Shown: positions 59,867 to 64,000 of the stretch, one piece after another
How the letters are laid out: every line of letters starts with the position of its first letter
How positions within the stretch are numbered: position 1 is the stretch's first letter
Source of the DNA: Natronosalvus rutilus
GTDB taxonomy: Archaea; Halobacteriota; Halobacteria; Halobacteriales; Natrialbaceae
Direction: 5' to 3'
Length of the DNA: 64,000 bases
Assembly: GCF_024204665.1 (NCBI RefSeq)
Contig: NZ_CP100355.1
Coordinates: forward strand, 3,453,451 to 3,517,450
Notes under the pieces: model-generated
The model's input: the letters and a program-made list of their open reading frames with translations, nothing else
Told to the model about the DNA's origin: nothing
Databases searched by the model: none
Position numbers and translations under genes: made by a program

Positions 59867-60147
59867 CGATCGCCGTCAGGAAGCAGGGCGAGTGGATGTC
59901 GAAGAACGACGAGCGAATGCTCGAGTTGCTCTGTATGGCCGAACGGTGCCGCCCTCGAGACGTTCGAGACGAACTGAACGACCTCGGAATCGCGCTCCGC
60001 CTCGACTACGTCGACAAGCGACTCGAGACGCTCGAGGACGCCGGACTGGTCGTTTCCGACGCGATGCGGTATCGGATTACCGATCGCGGGCGAGCGTACC
60101 TTCTCGGGGAGTTCGACGCAGCGTCGGTCCGTTCACCACGACCGTAG
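59863..60147 (+). CDS. PhiH1-repressor-like winged-helix protein
   Basis: A 94-residue protein beginning MTIAVRKQGEWMSKNDERML. The RKxGEWMxxxDERxLE opening followed by RPRDVRDELNDLGIALRLDY, VDKRLETLEDAGLVVSDA and a short wing (MRYRITDRGRAYLLGEF) is the pattern of haloarchaeal regulators related to the repressor of halovirus phiH1. Coupling to the zinc protein by ATGA suggests they act together. It may be a relic of a provirus or a co-opted regulator. Confidence 0.75.
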   Translation: MTIAVRKQGEWMSKNDERMLELLCMAERCRPRDVRDELNDLGIALRLDYVDKRLETLEDAGLVVSDAMRYRITDRGRAYLLGEFDAASVRSPRP

Positions 60148-60259
60148 TGGTGTCGAACGAAACCCTTTCTGAGCCGGCAACGGTATTAACCTGAATCTCG
60201 AGCAGCGACGCCGATCGAGTAACTCGAGGGCTATCCGAATCCAGGCCACACACGATGAC

Positions 60260-61306
60260 TCACAGCCCAGGGCGCCGCCGTCGTCGCCGCTCCTCGAGCA
60301 GTGTCTTCGATCGTTTGCCGGGACCCCCCTCGATGGGCCAGCCACGGGTCCGCCACGCGGGCGGTTCAGGCTCGACGTGCGAACAGCGACTGCTACACTC
60401 CGCCGCCGTCTGACAGCAGCCCTTCGCTGCACACCACGGCAGAAACTGGCCCGCCGAGCGCAACTCGAAGTGGCGGCAGTCGGGGCGCATCGTGTCGGCG
60501 AACGACCGCCAGCCGCGTTCGTACGCGCGTTCGGCAATCTCGAGTCGTTTTCGCGCCTTGACTTCGGGATCGACGTACTCGAACTGCGCCGGCGACGCGT
60601 CTCGCGGACCGCCCGCGGGTCGCTCCAGGATGCGCGTTCCCGGCCCGTCGACGTCGAGGCGCCGGGGATACCACGCGACCTCACTTTCGAGCGAGTCGGG
60701 ATCGAGGGTCAGGATGCCCGCCTCGACCGGCAGGCGTTCGAGCAGGGCCGGTTCGATCCGTTCGCCCGTTTTTCGCGTGGCCACCCACACTTCATCGGCC
60801 AGTGCCATCGCCACGTCGTACTCGAGTTGCGGGCGCAGGGCGCGTGCGGCGCTCGCGTCCAGGTCCGGCTTGTTCTCGATGGCGACGATCCGGCGGACCC
60901 ACTCGCGGTAGGGCCACTTGCGTCGTATCTCGATGCGGTTGCCGTTCCGGCGGGTCTCGAGAACGCCGCGGTCGTCGGCCTCGTGGATCGACTCGCGGAC
61001 GTAGCGCCATGGATAGCCGGGGTCGGGGAGGCAGTCGCGGTAGTACGTCCACTCCTCGGGCGCGTTTCGGACGACGTGGAGCAGATCCCCGTCGAGGCGT
61101 TTTTCGCCGAACTTCGCCCGATGACGGAGCGCGTCGGGGTCGCACTCTAGGACGATGGTGTCCCAGCGACGCCGCTTGGTGCCGAGTTGCCGGGCGACCA
61201 GGATGGCGGCGTCGCTCGAGTCGAGTGGCCACTCGCGTTCGGCCCAGCGGCAAGTTCGCAGTTCGAAGTGGAACTCGCTCTCACTCTCGGTCCCGGCCCG
61301 GTTCAC
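60260..61306 (-). CDS. DUF5787-like protein, candidate PD-(D/E)xK nuclease with cysteine cluster
   Basis: A 348-residue protein. The centre has VRRIVAIENKPDLD with Glu144 and Lys146, matching the ExK of PD-(D/E)xK nucleases, and an upstream acidic candidate in WDTIVLECDPDAL. A lone cysteine near the start (Cys19, FELRTCRWAEREW) pairs in layout with a C-terminal cluster (Cys277, 292, 297, 298, 304, 308). One N-terminal and several C-terminal cysteines around such a core recall Cas4/AddB-type iron-sulfur nucleases. The C-terminus ends in a very basic stretch (EERRRRRRPGL). I associate the family with haloarchaeal DUF5787; the nuclease reading is inference. Confidence 0.7.
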   Translation of the reverse strand: MNRAGTESESEFHFELRTCRWAEREWPLDSSDAAILVARQLGTKRRRWDTIVLECDPDALRHRAKFGEKRLDGDLLHVVRNAPEEWTYYRDCLPDPGYPWRYVRESIHEADDRGVLETRRNGNRIEIRRKWPYREWVRRIVAIENKPDLDASAARALRPQLEYDVAMALADEVWVATRKTGERIEPALLERLPVEAGILTLDPDSLESEVAWYPRRLDVDGPGTRILERPAGGPRDASPAQFEYVDPEVKARKRLEIAERAYERGWRSFADTMRPDCRHFELRSAGQFLPWCAAKGCCQTAAECSSRCSHVEPEPPAWRTRGWPIEGGPGKRSKTLLEERRRRRRPGL

Positions 61307-61388
61307 GGCCGTCGTTGGGGGCCGAGGATCAAAAACGCTCGTTACTCGAGCCGTGACTGGCAGACACCGGGATCCCGGACGAACTCGA

Positions 61389-61426
61389 TGCTGAACGACT
61401 CTCTGAGTGCTGAACGATTTTCGGAG
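61389..61426. repeat. 19-bp direct repeat, two copies
   Basis: TGCTGAACGACTCTCTGAG (61389-61407) is followed directly by TGCTGAACGATTTTCGGAG (61408-61426), in the gap between the Nudix stop and the DUF5787-like start. Confidence 0.7.
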
Positions 61427-61476
61427 ACGGCGCGACCGCTCTCCGGAACCAGCTCTCGATGGCGTCTCGGCGAGAC

Positions 61477-61914
61477 CTAAATCTCGCCGTCCTCCTCGAG
61501 GTCGTCGAGATAGACGTGGGCCTGCTCTAGGATCTCGCGGGGCCCGTCCTGGGTGACCGTGTTGACCGCCTGCTCGTAGTCACGCCACTGGAGGTCCCGG
61601 TGTTCCCTCGAGAGTTCCGCACTCGCTTCGAACGACTTCGCGACGAAGAGGTGGACGGTCTTGTGGATCGTCTTCCCATTCGCCTCGAAGACGTAGTCGT
61701 AGTCCTCGCGGAAGCCGTCGAGTAGTCTGAACTGTTCGATACCTGCCTCTTCCTTGATTTCGCGGATCGCCGTCTGCTGTAGTTCTTCCTCTCCCTCGAC
61801 ACCGCCCTTCGGAAACTCCCAGTCGCCCGGGCGGCTCTTGAGTAGAAGATACTCGCGCCGGCCCCGCGTGTCGCGGAAGAGGATCGCGCCTGCGCTCGTA
61901 GCTTCGACTGCCAT
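61477..61914 (-). CDS. Nudix hydrolase, probable diadenosine tetraphosphatase-type
   Basis: A 145-residue protein with a complete Nudix box at residues 37-59 (Gly37, Glu43, Arg51, Glu52, Glu55, Glu56; GGVEGEEELQQTAIREIKEE). The preceding YLLLKSRPGDWEFPKG and the later HLFVAKSFEASAELSREH match the bis(5'-nucleosyl)-tetraphosphatase subgroup. It hydrolyses nucleoside diphosphate-linked compounds. Its promoter region is the divergent gap to the uS10 paralogue (110 bases). Confidence 0.92.
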   Translation of the reverse strand: MAVEATSAGAILFRDTRGRREYLLLKSRPGDWEFPKGGVEGEEELQQTAIREIKEEAGIEQFRLLDGFREDYDYVFEANGKTIHKTVHLFVAKSFEASAELSREHRDLQWRDYEQAVNTVTQDGPREILEQAHVYLDDLEEDGEI

Positions 61915-62024
61915 TGCCAGAAATAGCAGGCCGGACGTTAAGAGAATATCGGACTGTTCGTATCCGGTGAACGCGACTCAGCACCTTTTTCTGTCCCCGT
62001 CGTGGATTAGGGCACAATACAACT

Positions 62025-62363
62025 ATGACCTTCGTCACCCGTCTCAGACTCCAGAGTGGGGACCGAGCCGCCCTGGACGGCATCGTCGAGGACATCAAGG
62101 CGACCGCCGAGAAGAAAGGAGCCGCGCTGAAGGGGCCACACTCCCATCCGCCGGAAAAGTACACCGTTCCACAGCACCGCCGACTCCACGCGGACGACGA
62201 CCGCCGCTTCTCCGCGTGGACGTACACCGTCTTCACCCGCGAACTCGAGATTCACGGCCACGACAACCTCGCCCGGAATATCGCCTCGCAGAATTTCCCC
62301 GATTCGGTTCACATCGAGGCCGAAGTCGAGCAGGTTCGGGGCGTCGGTCAGGGCCGGAGCTAA
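62025..62363 (+). CDS. uS10/mL48-family ribosomal protein paralogue
   Basis: A 112-residue protein: MTFVTRLRLQSGDRAALDGI, VEDIKATAEKKGAALKGPHS, HPPEKYTVPQHRRL and FTRELEIHGHDNLARNIA. This is the S10 fold with its GPxxLP-like loop altered (GPHSHPPEKY). It is distinct from the canonical uS10, which in haloarchaea lies beside tef1a. The role of this stand-alone copy is unknown. It may bind RNA or an alternative ribosome. Confidence 0.8.
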   Translation: MTFVTRLRLQSGDRAALDGIVEDIKATAEKKGAALKGPHSHPPEKYTVPQHRRLHADDDRRFSAWTYTVFTRELEIHGHDNLARNIASQNFPDSVHIEAEVEQVRGVGQGRS

Positions 62364-62481
62364 GCGTCGTCTTCGCCGGTTCCGATGGGATTCGTCGCGG
62401 TCTCGCCGTCGCTCTGACTCTGACTCACACGCACATCGCCGCTTTCATCAATTCTTTTTCCGTTCCCGAGAAGGAAGCCGT

Positions 62482-63753
62482 GTGCACGACGACGAACTCG
62501 TCTCGCTCCGTCGAGACCTCCACCGAAAACCCGAACCCGCCTGGCGGGAATTTTACACCACCGCGCGAATCGTCGAGGCCCTCGAGAGCCTCGAGGCCGA
62601 CCTGGACCTGTACGTGGGCCCCGAAGCCATCAACGGCGACCATCGCCTGGCGCTACCCGAGGATAGCGAGATCGACGCCTGGTACGAACAGGCCCGCAAG
62701 TACGACGTCGACCCCGACGTTCTGGCCTCGCTCGAAGGCGGCTACACGGGCGCCGTCGCGGTCCTCGAGAAAGGCGAGAGCCCGACGGTCGGCCTCCGGG
62801 TCGACATCGACGGCCTCCCACGGATCGAAGCCGATGGCGAAGATCACGAACCCGCAGCCGAAGGGTTCCGGTCCGAACACGAGGCCATGCACGCCTGCGG
62901 GCACGACTCCCACGCGACCGTCGGCATCGGCGTCATCGACGCCATCGCGGACAGCGACTTTCAGGGAACGCTAAAGGTGTTCTTCCAGCCCGCCGAGGAG
63001 GTCATCGGCGGTGGGAAGGCGATGGCGAAGAGCGACCACCTCGCGGACGTCGACTACCTGCTGGCGATGCACGTCGGCCTCGACCACCCGACCGGCGAAA
63101 TCGTCGCCGGCATCGACGGCTTCCTCGCCGTTTCCCACCTCGAGGCGACGTTCTACGGCGAACCGGCCCACGCGGGCGCTCGTCCGGAGGAAGGGCGCAA
63201 CGCGAATCAGGCGCTCGCGACGGCCGTCCAGAACCTGTACGCGATTCCGCGCCACTCAGACGGGGAGACGCGGGTCAACGCCGGCGTCATCGAAGGTGGC
63301 TCCGCGGCGAACATCATCGCCGAGGAGGCCCGCCTGGTCGCGGAGGTGCGCGGCGAGACGACCGAACTCATGGAGTACATGCGCGAGAAGGGCACGCGGG
63401 TGCTCAGGTCCGCAGCCGAGATGCACGACTGCGACCTCGAGGTCGAACTCGGTGCCGAGGCACCGAGCGCGACGAGCGATGCGGAACTCGCCGACGTCGT
63501 CGCGGAGGTGGCGAGCGCGACCGACGGCGTCGAGCGGGTCCTCGAGCGCGACAAACTCGGCGGGAGCGAGGACGCCACCTTCCTGATGCGGGAGGTCCAG
63601 CAACACGGCGGGCTGGCGTGTTACGTCGGCGTCGGCACGGATCACCCCGGCGGCCACCACACCTCGACGTTCGACGTCGACGAGGCGAGTCTGCGTCACG
63701 GCGTCGACGTCCTGACGGGGACGATCGAACGGGTGAGCCTCGAGCGGCCCTGA
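62482..63753 (+). CDS. M20-family amidohydrolase
   Basis: GTG 62482 is the start in frame (HDDELVSLRRDLHRKPEPAW), giving 423 residues. Binuclear metal residues are visible: GLRVDIDGLP (104-113), MHACGHDSH (Cys139, His141), QPAEEV (Glu172-173), the dimerisation domain around FYGEPAHAGARPEEGRNA, and a final H in HHTSTFDVD. The family hydrolyses N-acyl amino acids or related amides. The exact substrate is unknown; one AbgB/hippurate-hydrolase-like reading is plausible. An insert (GPEAINGDHRLALPEDSEID) precedes the first metal strand. Confidence 0.9.
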   Translation: MHDDELVSLRRDLHRKPEPAWREFYTTARIVEALESLEADLDLYVGPEAINGDHRLALPEDSEIDAWYEQARKYDVDPDVLASLEGGYTGAVAVLEKGESPTVGLRVDIDGLPRIEADGEDHEPAAEGFRSEHEAMHACGHDSHATVGIGVIDAIADSDFQGTLKVFFQPAEEVIGGGKAMAKSDHLADVDYLLAMHVGLDHPTGEIVAGIDGFLAVSHLEATFYGEPAHAGARPEEGRNANQALATAVQNLYAIPRHSDGETRVNAGVIEGGSAANIIAEEARLVAEVRGETTELMEYMREKGTRVLRSAAEMHDCDLEVELGAEAPSATSDAELADVVAEVASATDGVERVLERDKLGGSEDATFLMREVQQHGGLACYVGVGTDHPGGHHTSTFDVDEASLRHGVDVLTGTIERVSLERP

Positions 63754-63826
63754 ACGACTGGGTGAACGCGTCAGAGACTTCCAGCGACCAGCGATTTTAC
63801 AACCCTCGTGTGAGAACGGGAGAGCG

Positions 63827-64000
63827 ATGGAAGACGTTCTGTGGTACGTCCTCGCGAGTTCCCGCGGGGGTCCGACGCGCGTCCGGATCCTCAGGGCACT
63901 CGAGGAGCGACCGCGGAACGCCAACCAGCTCGCGACCGAACTCGAGCTGGACTACACGACGATTCGACATCACCTGGACGTCCTGATGGAGAACAACGTC
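63827..64000 (+). CDS. ArsR-type winged-helix regulator, N-terminal fragment
   Basis: The gene starts at ATG 63827 and runs off the window. The visible 58 residues begin MEDVLWYVLASSRGGPTRVR and continue through PRNANQLATELELDYTTIRH to HLDVLMENNV, a standard winged-helix DNA-binding unit of the ArsR/MarR kind that haloarchaea use in many regulators. The C-terminal part is missing. Confidence 0.8.
   Translation, partial: MEDVLWYVLASSRGGPTRVRILRALEERPRNANQLATELELDYTTIRHHLDVLMENNV

Noticed and set aside
1-64000. CRISPR array
   Set aside because: No regularly spaced 24-40-bp repeats with unique spacers were seen; the tandem repeats present have no spacers.

Overview
The window is chromosomal DNA of a halophilic archaeon (class Halobacteria). 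Evidence: very GC-rich coding DNA dense in CTCGAG, strongly acidic proteins, many ATGA-type start/stop overlaps, TATA boxes about 25-35 bases before leaderless starts, and archaeal or haloarchaeal marker genes (eS1, uS15, KEOPS Pcc1, pantoate kinase, phosphopantothenate synthetase, GGGP synthase, halocyanin, DUF7344/DICT regulators, archaeal AspRS). A Natrialbales-like genus is plausible but was not tested.

Layout. 1-3845: housekeeping and repair genes (aminotransferase end, FAD synthase RibL, JAMM protease, DHH phosphoesterase). 3846-20444: one secreted phospholipase-D-family gene on the minus strand, cut in two by a 14.66-kb AT-rich integrative element (4738-19401) flanked by a 15-bp direct repeat. 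The repeat lies inside the codons of the gene's first HKD catalytic motif. The element carries a small coiled-coil protein and tyrosine recombinase at its left end. It also carries a five-gene Type I restriction-modification operon (hsdM, hsdS, small membrane protein, hsdR, YgjP-like metallopeptidase), a predicted SRA-like/HNH modification-dependent nuclease, a protein with a triplicated unknown domain, small membrane proteins, and a non-coding zone with nested inverted repeats. It reads as a mobile defence island whose excision would restore the host gene exactly.

20529-27463: HEAT-repeat protein, archaetidylserine synthase, halocyanin, the conserved rps15-recJ-pcc1-rps3ae operon, a membrane-protein gene broken by an in-frame TAG, and tRNA-Ala(GGC) followed by a small patch of unrecognised, less GC-rich DNA. 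28764-41000: wHTH regulator, Rdx protein, SurE, Rsm22-like methyltransferase overlapping prephenate dehydrogenase, M24 and M28 peptidases, an E1-alpha subunit without a neighbouring E1-beta, a degenerate NAD-kinase paralogue, phosphopantothenate synthetase and a quinone reductase. 41137-57812: a 974-residue membrane protein with about thirteen DUF1508-like modules, pantoate kinase, a beta-propeller protein, AspRS, cupin, cytochrome P450, GGGP synthase, a flavin-binding-like protein, a DICT/DUF7344 pair, aldehyde dehydrogenase, RIO-like kinase and a membrane protein. 57878-64000: acyl-CoA dehydrogenase, a possible 32-codon leaderless gene, a zinc-ribbon/wHTH pair, a Cas4-like nuclease candidate, Nudix, a uS10 paralogue, an M20 amidohydrolase and the start of an ArsR-type regulator.

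Themes. Two archaeal CoA-pathway enzymes (pantoate kinase and phosphopantothenate synthetase) sit 4.7 kb apart. Short degenerate tandem repeats (9, 14 or 25 bp) recur at gene 3' ends and often include the stop codon. All calls come from reading the sequence; no database search was run.
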